The notes beneath the pieces are model-generated. The model was given only the letters and a program-made list of their open reading frames with translations. It searched no databases and was not told the DNA's origin. The translations under genes and the position numbers were made by a program. A stretch of DNA of 64,000 bases from an uncultured Eubacteriales bacterium. Lineage in GTDB: Bacteria > Bacillota > Clostridia > Saccharofermentanales > Saccharofermentanaceae. Below, piece by piece: positions 1-7,907 of this stretch; within the stretch, counting starts at the first letter, position 1, and every line of letters starts with the position of its first letter. The stretch is from assembly GCA_900314745.1 (NCBI GenBank), contig OMWK01000001.1:177070-241069 (forward strand), read 5' to 3'.

Positions 1-91
1 ATGGTGCAACATAGGTCACGGAGCGGAGAAGACCGCCGATTACCTCATAAGCAAGCTCGAAGAGCTGACTAAGAAGGAAAAGGAATCTTAA
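1..91 (+). CDS. C-terminal end of an unidentified protein (partial)
   Basis: An open frame runs in from the left edge (frame starting at base 2) and ends at TAA 89-91. It gives 29 residues rich in Lys and Glu at the end, beginning WCNIGHGAEKTADYLISKLE. The GHGAEKTA stretch followed by an amphipathic, charged helix looks like a genuine C-terminus rather than random translation. I do not recognise the family. It lies upstream of, and in the same direction as, the CPBP protease gene, 85 bases away, with no obvious terminator between them. Confidence 0.5.
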   Translation, partial: WCNIGHGAEKTADYLISKLEELTKKEKES

Positions 92-176
92 TAATCCCTT
101 AAACTTTACTTGGCTGTTACTTTAACCTGAACTTCTATAATGTCACCATAAAACAATTTATGGAGGCACTTTCCCT

Positions 177-1073
177 ATGTCAGTTTCAACTCAATCGCCT
201 GCAGTTAAGAAATTCAGAATCGGCGATTTCCTCATGTCGATCATTCCTCTTCTCATCATGCTCTGTCTTAATACGGCAGCCACGATGCCCGCCATATTCA
301 TCGGCGTGTTCGAGAACAAGAAAAACGGTTCACTGGATCTTTCAGACACAGCATCTATTCTTTCATCGGATGCAGCTCAGACAGCTTTGGCGATCGGCTT
401 CATAGTATACGCAATTACAACGATCATCATCTTCTATTTCTGGTACAAGAAGGCATTCCTTAAGAATCTCCCTGTTATCCCCAACAAAGAGATATTCACA
501 GTCAAGAACATCGTTCTTACCATCTTAGGTGCATTGGGAACATCATCAATTATCTCTTTCTTCCTTATTGCATTGAATGCCCTGGCCCCCTCGCTCATGG
601 AATCATACGTAGAGACGATGAACAATGCAGGATTGGGCTCCAACATCATCATAACTGTCATCTATGCATGCATCCTCGGACCCATAGCGGAAGAGCTGAT
701 GTTCAGAGGCGTAACCCAGGCATATCTAGTAAGATCCAATGCGCATGCCGCAGTTGTTATCTGCTTCCAGGCTCTTCTGTTCGGAATCGCCCACATGAAC
801 CTCGTTCAGAGCTCATATGCAGTTCTCCTCGGTCTGTTCCTCGGATTCATAAGATACAAGTCCGGCAATCTCCGCATCACGATCTTCGCACACATCGTAT
901 TCAACATCTTCGGATCTTACGGTCTTACACTTATTGACATGCTACCCGACGGCGTTGAGTACGTCCTTTACGGATTACTGGCAGTCGCAGGAATCGCATC
1001 TGTCGTTATCACTTCTAAGATGCCTGCAAGAAACATCAGCAAGGTAAATTCCGCTTCCGTAGAAGCAATCTGA
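177..1073 (+). CDS. CPBP family intramembrane metalloprotease (298 aa)
   Basis: A multi-pass membrane protein of the CAAX protease/bacteriocin-processing (CPBP, Abi) family. The family places its glutamates and histidines inside the membrane to cut substrates or to give bacteriocin self-immunity. The diagnostic motifs are visible: EELMFRG (EExxxR) near residue 171, FGIAH about 35 residues later, and a last histidine/asparagine pair (HIVFN) near residue 240. Hydrophobic segments cover most of the chain. GGAGG about 10 bases upstream of ATG 177 fixes the start. A strong hairpin terminator follows at 1105-1137. No bacteriocin gene is adjacent, so the substrate is unknown. Confidence 0.9.
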   Translation: MSVSTQSPAVKKFRIGDFLMSIIPLLIMLCLNTAATMPAIFIGVFENKKNGSLDLSDTASILSSDAAQTALAIGFIVYAITTIIIFYFWYKKAFLKNLPVIPNKEIFTVKNIVLTILGALGTSSIISFFLIALNALAPSLMESYVETMNNAGLGSNIIITVIYACILGPIAEELMFRGVTQAYLVRSNAHAAVVICFQALLFGIAHMNLVQSSYAVLLGLFLGFIRYKSGNLRITIFAHIVFNIFGSYGLTLIDMLPDGVEYVLYGLLAVAGIASVVITSKMPARNISKVNSASVEAI

Positions 1074-1104
1074 TCAAGCCACTAACCTCCGATAATATAA
1101 AGAG

Positions 1105-1137
1105 AAGGGCCGGCATTTTTGAAGTGCCGGTCCTTTT
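1105..1137. terminator. Rho-independent terminator, probably bidirectional
   Basis: An inverted repeat with GGGCCGGCAtTT and AAGTGCCGGTCC arms around a short loop, followed by CTTTTC on the plus strand and preceded by an A-rich run that reads as T on the minus strand. It sits between the convergent CPBP protease gene and ABC permease gene and can stop both. Confidence 0.85.
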
Positions 1138-1160
1138 CGATGTGTGTGCTGTGAGAGACG

Positions 1161-3512
1161 TCACTCCGCCAGGAGCATGTTGTAAGCTTCGATGTTCTTT
1201 ATCTTCCTCGCCTCGAACATGGCGAAAAGAAACGAGATCACTACAACTCCCAGTGCTATCGCAGCAAGACCCGGAACCGGGATGACGAAGTTCGACTTAA
1301 CGATACCGAAGCTCATCATGATGACGTTCATGTACGGGTTCGCGAGGAAGTAGGAAGCTACCGAGAACAACGCAACCGATACAATTATCGAAGGCATGAA
1401 CGAGAGTGCGGTCTGTAAGATCAGGCTGTTGCTTGTGTAGCCAATCGCCTTGTAGATGCCGTAGTCCTTACGCTTCGCGAAGATGAAAGCCTTGATGAGA
1501 AGGTACAGCACGAGAAGGATCAGAGCCGCGGATATGATGCAGATGAACACGAGCATCATCGCTGCGAGGCCTTTGAAGGTCGTCATGGAGCCCTCTAAGA
1601 TCTCATTGAAGTTCATCGTGGAGACGATGTGATCGCCGAACTTCTCAGAGCAGTCATCGATAACGGCAGCCGTAGTCTCAGCATCATCACAGTCGAACCA
1701 GTAGTAGCCCGGGACAAATTCGAAGTCCATGAGATGCCCTGCACCGTCAAAGCTCATTACCGCCTGCCTTCCTGCCTCGTTGGTCGTCTGGATCAATCCG
1801 GTGATGAGATATGTATATGTGTCATCTCCATATGTCATCGGGATCTCATTACCGATCTCGTATCCGTAGTCGGATGCGAACCTTCCGCTTATGGCGATCT
1901 CGTTATCGTAGAAAGGAAGTCTTCCCTCGTAACAGATGTCCTGATTCTTAAGCTTGCCCGTATCATCACAGATATAGACCTTAAGTGAGTCCTCGCCGTT
2001 ATATGTAAACCATGTATCGATAATCTGATGGATATTCGATACGTCGTCTCTTGACTCCAGATAAGCCTCGAGGTCATCCGATGTATCCGGATTGACGGCA
2101 ACAACGCCGCTGCAGATCTCGAAGGTGAGGATCTCGAGCTTAGGCTTCTTGTTGAAGTTATAGTACATAAGAAGCGCTATCGTGCACAGGAACATGATGA
2201 TGCCTATTACGAAGAACGTGATGACATTCTGCTTCATGTTGAAGCACATCGTCTTCATCGCCAGGCTGAAGTCCAGATTAAGAGCCGACTTGTTAAGAGC
2301 GAATCTGTTCTTTCTGAAGTTATGGCTCTCTGTTCCCTCGCGCAGCGCCACGATGGGTTCGATCCTCTTTACCTTGATAACGGCAATCGAAGTGACAATG
2401 CAGGTAAAAAGCACGATCGCTGCAAGAGATATAACCGAAGTAAAGGCATTGAACGATACCTCGTAAGGGATACCCATCTGTGCTATCGCGAACGAAGCAA
2501 TGTAAGGCATGATCGCATATGAGAGTACGATACCTATCAATGCACCGAGAAGTGCGCAGGAACCGAACAGAACAAGAAGCGATGATCTTATATTGCTGCT
2601 GGTATATCCGATTGCCTTAAGTGCGCCTAATGTCTTCATGTTCTCCTTGATGTAATTCGTGATGCAGTTTGTAAGCATCAGGAACACAACGAGGAAGATA
2701 ACAAGTGTGACCACCAGGAACGACACCGCGATGATCTTCGACATGAACGTCCTCTGCTCGTTGGTAAACTCGATGGACATGGGTGAGACTAACGCACGCG
2801 GATTACGGGCGATCACCTTATCGTTGATGCCAATCTCGAATCTGGAATTCTTAACTCCGTCCTTAAGCTCATATACCACGCACAGGCAGGCATATTCTTC
2901 GCCGTCTATATCAGTAAGTTCAGCATAAGTACCGTCATCGACGACCACCTCGAAGCCACCGACGTTGTTGCAGCCGTAGTAAGGAGTTGTCGTGAATCCT
3001 CTCACAGTCAGGTCATAGGTCCGGTCCAGAAGGTCGAACGAATATGTGTCGCCGATGTCATAGCCGCCGCTTGTATAGAACTGATAAGGAAGATATATAT
3101 AGTCTGAAGTAATACCTGTATCCTCGGTAACAACCTCGGTCCTTCCCATCTCCTTTTGAAATGCACTCCCGTCATCCACCACAAGAGAGACCGTGGCCTT
3201 GCCGTTTCCAAAAGGAACCGGAATGGCATTATAGCAAAGACAGTCCTGTACATCGTATCTTACGCAGTCGTCTGCTAGAAGTTCGTCAATAAACTCTTCA
3301 TCAATATCCGTGAGGTTGTTGTATATCCTGACTCTTCCGGAACCTGAATCGAGTCTTTGAGCCTCTCTTGTTGCCAGAGGGTAAGCATCGAATATCAGAA
3401 GAAGCGACGCCGACAGCAGCATTACTGCGATAAGCATCAGACACAGAAGACCTATAGTCGTTCCCTTATTCTTTCTGAAATGTGACTTGGCAAGAATAAT
3501 AGTCTTGTTCAT
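1161..3512 (-). CDS. FtsX-domain ABC transporter permease (783 aa)
   Basis: A large ABC-3/FtsX-type permease, the membrane half of an exporter or signalling transporter of the antimicrobial-peptide/lipoprotein class. It has one N-terminal membrane helix (about residues 18-40), a long extracytoplasmic region, a three-helix FtsX block containing ALKAIGYTS, a second extracytoplasmic region and a second block containing IYKAIGYTS. This is a duplicated FtsX architecture. Translation most likely starts at ATG 3512, one base after the stop of the ATPase gene, with GGGGTGG just upstream; an in-frame ATG at 3605 would overlap the ATPase gene by about 90 bases and has no better site. It forms one operon with the ATPase. 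The extracellular domains do not reveal the substrate. Confidence 0.9.
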   Translation of the reverse strand: MNKTIILAKSHFRKNKGTTIGLLCLMLIAVMLLSASLLLIFDAYPLATREAQRLDSGSGRVRIYNNLTDIDEEFIDELLADDCVRYDVQDCLCYNAIPVPFGNGKATVSLVVDDGSAFQKEMGRTEVVTEDTGITSDYIYLPYQFYTSGGYDIGDTYSFDLLDRTYDLTVRGFTTTPYYGCNNVGGFEVVVDDGTYAELTDIDGEEYACLCVVYELKDGVKNSRFEIGINDKVIARNPRALVSPMSIEFTNEQRTFMSKIIAVSFLVVTLVIFLVVFLMLTNCITNYIKENMKTLGALKAIGYTSSNIRSSLLVLFGSCALLGALIGIVLSYAIMPYIASFAIAQMGIPYEVSFNAFTSVISLAAIVLFTCIVTSIAVIKVKRIEPIVALREGTESHNFRKNRFALNKSALNLDFSLAMKTMCFNMKQNVITFFVIGIIMFLCTIALLMYYNFNKKPKLEILTFEICSGVVAVNPDTSDDLEAYLESRDDVSNIHQIIDTWFTYNGEDSLKVYICDDTGKLKNQDICYEGRLPFYDNEIAISGRFASDYGYEIGNEIPMTYGDDTYTYLITGLIQTTNEAGRQAVMSFDGAGHLMDFEFVPGYYWFDCDDAETTAAVIDDCSEKFGDHIVSTMNFNEILEGSMTTFKGLAAMMLVFICIISAALILLVLYLLIKAFIFAKRKDYGIYKAIGYTSNSLILQTALSFMPSIIVSVALFSVASYFLANPYMNVIMMSFGIVKSNFVIPVPGLAAIALGVVVISFLFAMFEARKIKNIEAYNMLLAE

Positions 3513-3513
3513 A

Positions 3514-4269
3514 TTACCACCCCATTCCTCCGAGGAAATCGCGCAGCTTCTGATGGCGGTCCTTATCTCCTGATACGTATGCGCCGAGGTCAAGCTCGCC
3601 TGCAATCTCGCCGTCTCTTACATAGAGGATCCTGTTGCCTCTTCTCGCGCTCGTGATATCGTGTGTAACCATTACGATAGACTGTCCGTCTCTGTTGAAC
3701 TTAGTAAGCGCATCCAATACATCTTTTCCCGTCTTCGAGTTGAGGGCACCTGTGGGCTCATCTGCGAACACCAGCTCAGGCTTGTTGATGAGCGCCCTTG
3801 CTATTCCGACTCTCTGCGCCTCACCGCCTGAGATCTGAGTAGGGAACTTGCCCCACTTGTCTTCACTTATGTCTACAGACTTCAATATCTGCTCCGCCTT
3901 CTTCGTAACCTCAGCCTTGTTCTTGCTTATAAGAAGCCCCGCCGAAAGCACGTTGTCCATCACACTCATGGAATCTACGAGGTATGTCTGCTGGAACACG
4001 AAGCCGCAGTGTGTTCTTCTGAAGACCGCGAGCTTGTCGGAACTCATTTTCGTGATATCCTTGCCGCTGAACACGACCTGCCCGAGAGTCGGCTTGTCCA
4101 TGCCGCTAAGCGCGTACAGCAGCGTCGACTTGCCCGCGCCGGAAGGTCCCATGATTACCGTGAAGTCGCCTTCCCTAATCTGAAGATCCAGATTCTTAAG
4201 TACGTGCTGCTGCACACCCCCGTTCGAGAATGTCTTGCACAGCTTTCTTGTCTCAATGATGTTTTTCAT
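3514..4269 (-). CDS. ABC transporter ATPase subunit, MacB/LolD-like (251 aa)
   Basis: Cytoplasmic ATPase that energises the adjacent FtsX-type permease. Walker A is GPSGAGKSTLL near residue 41, the signature is SGGEAQRVGIARAL near residue 146, and Walker B is LVFADEPTGAL followed by the H-loop TH. Length and sequence match the LolD/MacB/BceA group, which mostly handles peptide antibiotics, lipoproteins or cell-envelope stress rather than nutrient import. AAAGGAGG lies 11 bases upstream of ATG 4269. The upstream gap contains phased TTAAG repeats and a TATGAT -10, so it is probably driven by the response regulator encoded just upstream. Confidence 0.93.
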   Translation of the reverse strand: MKNIIETRKLCKTFSNGGVQQHVLKNLDLQIREGDFTVIMGPSGAGKSTLLYALSGMDKPTLGQVVFSGKDITKMSSDKLAVFRRTHCGFVFQQTYLVDSMSVMDNVLSAGLLISKNKAEVTKKAEQILKSVDISEDKWGKFPTQISGGEAQRVGIARALINKPELVFADEPTGALNSKTGKDVLDALTKFNRDGQSIVMVTHDITSARRGNRILYVRDGEIAGELDLGAYVSGDKDRHQKLRDFLGGMGW

Positions 4270-4295
4270 AGCCGATGGCCTCCTTTATGCCTCTC

Positions 4296-4350
4296 ATCAT
4301 AAAGGTTCAACCCTTAAGTGCCTTTAAGGAACTCTTAAAAATTTCTTAAA
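4296..4350 (-). promoter_or_regulatory. Four phased TTAAR repeats and promoter ahead of the ABC operon
   Basis: Read on the minus strand, four copies of TTAAG/TTAAA occur with starts 11, 11 and 10 bases apart (plus-strand TTAA at about 4346, 4335, 4324 and 4314), so all lie on one face of the helix. A TATGAT -10 follows at 4301-4296, and the position of the -35 box is taken up by the last repeats and has no TTGACA. This is the usual layout of a promoter activated by an OmpR-family response regulator. The matching regulator gene is at 5707-6399. Binding itself is inferred. Confidence 0.55.
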
Positions 4351-4465
4351 TCGTTGATTTGGGATCAGCTTTACCGGATGTTTCACCGTGTGTTTTTGAC
4401 AAAAATACGGTAAAACATACGGTTTTCACGCTATGAACAACAAAAACGCCGATTATGAGCGTCTC

Positions 4466-5710
4466 TCAGCCTTCCACAATCCTGATATAGACCGAAACCT
4501 TAAGTCCCGGGGCGGCATTCGCGATGACGAGTCTTCCATCCATTTCATTCATGAAGTAGTCCGTAAGGTAGAGACCGAGTCCCGCGCCGTCCTTGCCTTC
4601 CGAGTTGGAGCCGCGCTTATATTTCTCGCGAAGAAGCGGCAATTCTTCCTCCGGAACTCCGGGTCCCTTGTCGCGGACGCTTACGATAAGGTACTCACCC
4701 TCAAGACCGCACTCCACATCTATGTCTGTCCCTGAATACTTATAGGAATTCATGAAGATGTTGTCGAACACCTGCTGCATTCTTAACTTGTCGGCAAATA
4801 TCCGCACGGGCGGCACTTCAAATGAGGAAGCCTTGCCAAGATAATCGCTGTTCCTGATTATGGGAGCCAGTATATCCGAACTGTACTCCACCGGGGCGAC
4901 CGTGATCTCGGTTATATCCTGCACACTCGAGTAAAACAGATTATCTACAAGCACCTTGATCTGATCTGCCTTGACGTTGATCTGGTTAAAGTACTGCTTT
5001 GTCTTATCTTCCTTCGTGATCTCGTAGCCCACCTCGGATGCGGACTTAATGGAAGCCACCGGGGTCTTGATGTCGTGTGAGAGCTTCGCCACGAGTTCCT
5101 TCTTGTCCTCGTTTGCCTGACGCTCGGCAAGGCGCGCCTTCTTAAGCTCCGTGCGCATCAGGTCAAATGCTTCCGTGAACTCACCGAAAACATGCTTTCC
5201 GTCAACTTTAAGCGGAATATCTAAATCCCCTCCCGCGACGCGCACAGCAAACTCATTCATCTCCTTAAAGGGATCCGTCACATTGCGCTTTACGCTGTAC
5301 ACATAGAGGACGAGGATGACGGCCTGAATCAAAGTCGCGGCCACGACCGCGGCAATTATGCTCCGCTTATAGGAATCGATGGAGTCTTCCGTGGAATTAT
5401 GTATAAGGATCTTGCCGACACCTTCAACATCGAGTATCGTGTCGCCGTTACTGACAGCATCATTTACCGTCTCCGACAGACCGTCGCCCGTCCTGTACAG
5501 GACTTCGCCGTCACCGCTTATCAGAACGTATTCCAGAGCCCTGCTGTACTTATCCTGATCCGGGTAGTTCGTCTCGATGCTCTTTACGCACTCATTAACT
5601 GCAACTGTGTCCTGGCTTATGTTACCGATCTTATTGAATACAAACAGGCAAAAAACAATCTCAAGAACAACCGTTACTGCGAGCGCAGCCACATAACGGC
5701 GGGTTCTCAT
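4466..5710 (-). CDS. Sensor histidine kinase (414 aa)
   Basis: Membrane sensor kinase of a two-component system. Helix 1 is at about residues 6-27 and an extracytoplasmic loop of roughly 85 residues follows, then helix 2 (about 115-139) and a HAMP region. The phosphoacceptor is His212 in SHDIKTP. The ATPase domain has the N-box DNIFMNSYKYSG, the G1 box DKGPGVP and the G2 box GAGLGLYL. Its ATG overlaps the stop of the response regulator gene (ATGA at 5707-5710), so the two are co-translated. The short sensor domain is not recognisable. Neighbourhood with the FtsX-type ABC transporter suggests sensing of envelope stress or a peptide. Confidence 0.93.
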   Translation of the reverse strand: MRTRRYVAALAVTVVLEIVFCLFVFNKIGNISQDTVAVNECVKSIETNYPDQDKYSRALEYVLISGDGEVLYRTGDGLSETVNDAVSNGDTILDVEGVGKILIHNSTEDSIDSYKRSIIAAVVAATLIQAVILVLYVYSVKRNVTDPFKEMNEFAVRVAGGDLDIPLKVDGKHVFGEFTEAFDLMRTELKKARLAERQANEDKKELVAKLSHDIKTPVASIKSASEVGYEITKEDKTKQYFNQINVKADQIKVLVDNLFYSSVQDITEITVAPVEYSSDILAPIIRNSDYLGKASSFEVPPVRIFADKLRMQQVFDNIFMNSYKYSGTDIDVECGLEGEYLIVSVRDKGPGVPEEELPLLREKYKRGSNSEGKDGAGLGLYLTDYFMNEMDGRLVIANAAPGLKVSVYIRIVEG

Positions 5711-6399
5711 CTGCCCTGCTCCGACACGAATTTGTATCCTTCCTTCCAGACGGTCACGATGTACGACGGCTCCTTCGGATCGGCTTCAATGGCCTCTCTG
5801 AGCTTACGTATATGCACATTGAGTGTCCCGTCGGATGTGAACTTATCCTTCCAGACGTTATCGAATAATTCAGTCTTGGTGATGAGCCTGTCCTTGTTGT
5901 CGATAAGATAAGAAAGCAGCGCGAACTCCATGCTCGTAAGCTTCCTTGCCTCTCCCTCTACCTCGAGAGTCTTATTTACCTTGTCGACGCGTATACGGCC
6001 GTCATCGTAAACATCTTCAATGACGCCTGACGTGCCGCCGAATCTCTTGAGGAAGACCTTCACCTTGGCAAGCAACACCCCCATCGAATACGGCTTCTCG
6101 ATGTAATCGTCACCGCCGATGTTGAGCGCGATTATCTTATCATCGTCGGTGTTCCTCGCCGAGATAAAAAGTATCGGTATCTGCTTTGTCTGTCTGATGT
6201 ATTTGCAAAGGTCAAAGCCGCTTCCGTCCTGAAGATTGATATCCAGAAGGATGAGTGACACCTCATTAGTATCGAGGAACGCCTTCGCCTCATTCACGCC
6301 GTAAAGCGCATGTGTATTAACTCCGAACAGATTGAAGTAATCGCAGGTATTATCTGCAAGTTCCTTCTCGTCATCGATTATCAGGCAGTCGTATCTCAT
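5707..6399 (-). CDS. OmpR-family response regulator (230 aa)
   Basis: Receiver domain (residues 1-120) with the acidic pair DD at 9-10, phosphoacceptor Asp53 (LLDINLQDG) and Lys102 (EKPYS). A winged-helix DNA-binding domain (about 135-228) follows with MEFALLSYLIDN and VHIRKLREAIE. It is the cognate regulator of the overlapping histidine kinase gene. The start at 6399 lies 15 bases after the stop of the NSS symporter gene and has only a weak AGGG site, so readthrough from the symporter gene is likely. The phased TTAAG repeats at 4314-4350 are its probable target. Confidence 0.93.
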   Translation of the reverse strand: MRYDCLIIDDEKELADNTCDYFNLFGVNTHALYGVNEAKAFLDTNEVSLILLDINLQDGSGFDLCKYIRQTKQIPILFISARNTDDDKIIALNIGGDDYIEKPYSMGVLLAKVKVFLKRFGGTSGVIEDVYDDGRIRVDKVNKTLEVEGEARKLTSMEFALLSYLIDNKDRLITKTELFDNVWKDKFTSDGTLNVHIRKLREAIEADPKEPSYIVTVWKEGYKFVSEQGR

Positions 6400-6414
6400 A
6401 CCCTAATTCTAACA

Positions 6415-7809
6415 TTACTTAAGGACACCGGACGAGATGAGAAGAAGAACTATGAGGAAAGCGGGTGCAATGAACTTAATCATGACGATATAAAGTCCCT
6501 TTCTTCTGAACTTCTCTCCGTTCTTCGTAGCCTCGTCGATAACGATCTTCGGCTTCAGAACCCAGCCTATGAGTATGCACGTCGCGATGCTTACAATGGG
6601 CATCAGGATGTTGTTACTCAGGTAGTCCAGGATATCGAGGATCTGTGCCGTGGCACCGTTGGGAAGCTTGTACTCGAAGTAGAAGAAGTTGTAGCCGAAG
6701 CAGACGATGACGCCTACAACAAGGGTAATTATGGTCTCAATGATCGTGGCCTTCTTACGCGACATGCCGAAAGCATCCATGAAGCTCGACACTACGGCTT
6801 CGAGTATGGACATGGCACTCGTGATCGCAGCGAAAAGCACCATCGCGAAGAATATGGTTCCTATTATGACACCGAAGTCGCCCATCTGCGCGAATACCTT
6901 CGGCAGTGATACGAACATCAGTGAAGGTCCTGTGGTCATGCCATCCTTACCCATGAATACGAATACCGCGGGAACGATCATGACACCTGCGAGGATGGCT
7001 ACAAAAGTATCGAAGAACTCTATCTGATTAATGGACTTTACAAGGTTTACATCATCCGGCATGTATGAGCCGTATGCGATGAGGATTCCCATGGCAACAC
7101 TTAAGCTGAAGAACAGCTGACCTAAGGCATCCATGGTGATATAGAATATCTCCTTGAGTCCGACTCCGTCGAAGTTAGGGATAAGATAGACCTTAAGTCC
7201 GTCGAGGCCCGTTACAACCTTGCCTGCCTCGTTTGTTGACTCAATGGTAAGAGAGAATATTGCAACGCCAATTACCATGATGAACAGGATGGGCATCAGA
7301 AGTCTCGAGGACTTCTCGATTCCGGAGCTTACGCCTCTGTAGATAATCGTCGAACAAAAAGCGAGGAAGATGACCATGAAGAGAACGGGTTCGTACTTAC
7401 CCGTAATGAACGTGGTGAAATAGCCGTCCTCGGCCGCCTCGGCCCCATGCATTGTCGCGAATGCCCAGAAGTACTTCAGAACCCAGCCGCCGATCGCACA
7501 GTAATAAGGCATGATTATTCCCGGTACCAGACACGAGAAGAAGCCTATCCACTTCCACTTGGGTGCGAGATGCTTATATGCGGTAAGAGGGCTCTGCTTG
7601 GTCTTCCTTCCGATGACTACCTCGGTCGTTACCAGCGTGAAGCCGAACGTAACCGCGAGAATGAGATATATGACAAGGAAGAGCCCGCCGCCGTCTCTTG
7701 CCGCGAGATACGGGAATCTCCAGATATTTCCGAGTCCGACCGCACTTCCCGCAGCTGCGAGAACAAATCCAATAGAACCTTTAAAGGAACCTCTTTCCTT
7801 CTTTTCCAC
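6415..7809 (-). CDS. Sodium-dependent neurotransmitter/amino-acid symporter, NSS family (464 aa)
   Basis: A bacterial NSS (SNF) transporter, which takes up amino acids or related amines with Na+, as LeuT, MhsT and TnaT do. The signature of helix 1, GSAVGLGNIWRFPYL, is intact and carries the unwound GLGN sodium/substrate site. About eleven to twelve hydrophobic helices fill the rest, matching the shorter MhsT-like members. The longest frame begins at GTG 7818, but that codon overlaps the ribosome binding site AAAGGGG. GTG 7809 has proper spacing and is preferred. It lies 15 bases upstream of the response regulator gene. A second family member is at 20710-22077. The substrate cannot be read from the sequence. 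Confidence 0.92.
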   Translation of the reverse strand: MEKKERGSFKGSIGFVLAAAGSAVGLGNIWRFPYLAARDGGGLFLVIYLILAVTFGFTLVTTEVVIGRKTKQSPLTAYKHLAPKWKWIGFFSCLVPGIIMPYYCAIGGWVLKYFWAFATMHGAEAAEDGYFTTFITGKYEPVLFMVIFLAFCSTIIYRGVSSGIEKSSRLLMPILFIMVIGVAIFSLTIESTNEAGKVVTGLDGLKVYLIPNFDGVGLKEIFYITMDALGQLFFSLSVAMGILIAYGSYMPDDVNLVKSINQIEFFDTFVAILAGVMIVPAVFVFMGKDGMTTGPSLMFVSLPKVFAQMGDFGVIIGTIFFAMVLFAAITSAMSILEAVVSSFMDAFGMSRKKATIIETIITLVVGVIVCFGYNFFYFEYKLPNGATAQILDILDYLSNNILMPIVSIATCILIGWVLKPKIVIDEATKNGEKFRRKGLYIVMIKFIAPAFLIVLLLISSGVLK

Positions 7810-7887
7810 CAATAACACCCCTTTCGGTCAATGGTGTCTATTGTATCACAAATTAAGCACATATCATGTGAGCCCGCTCTTCTGGTG

Positions 7888-7907
7888 TATAATGATTTCC
7901 AATTATG
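7888..7907 (+). promoter_or_regulatory. TATAAT -10 box very close to the start codon (possible leaderless start)
   Basis: A perfect TATAAT at 7888-7893 lies 11 bases before ATG 7905. Transcription would begin around 7900-7902, leaving a leader of at most a few bases, and no purine-rich ribosome binding site is present. The -35 region is poor. Confidence 0.45.

Noticed and set aside
4314..4350. A short CRISPR-like repeat array
   Set aside because: Units are only five bases with 5-6 base gaps; the helical phasing fits regulator boxes, and no cas gene is present.
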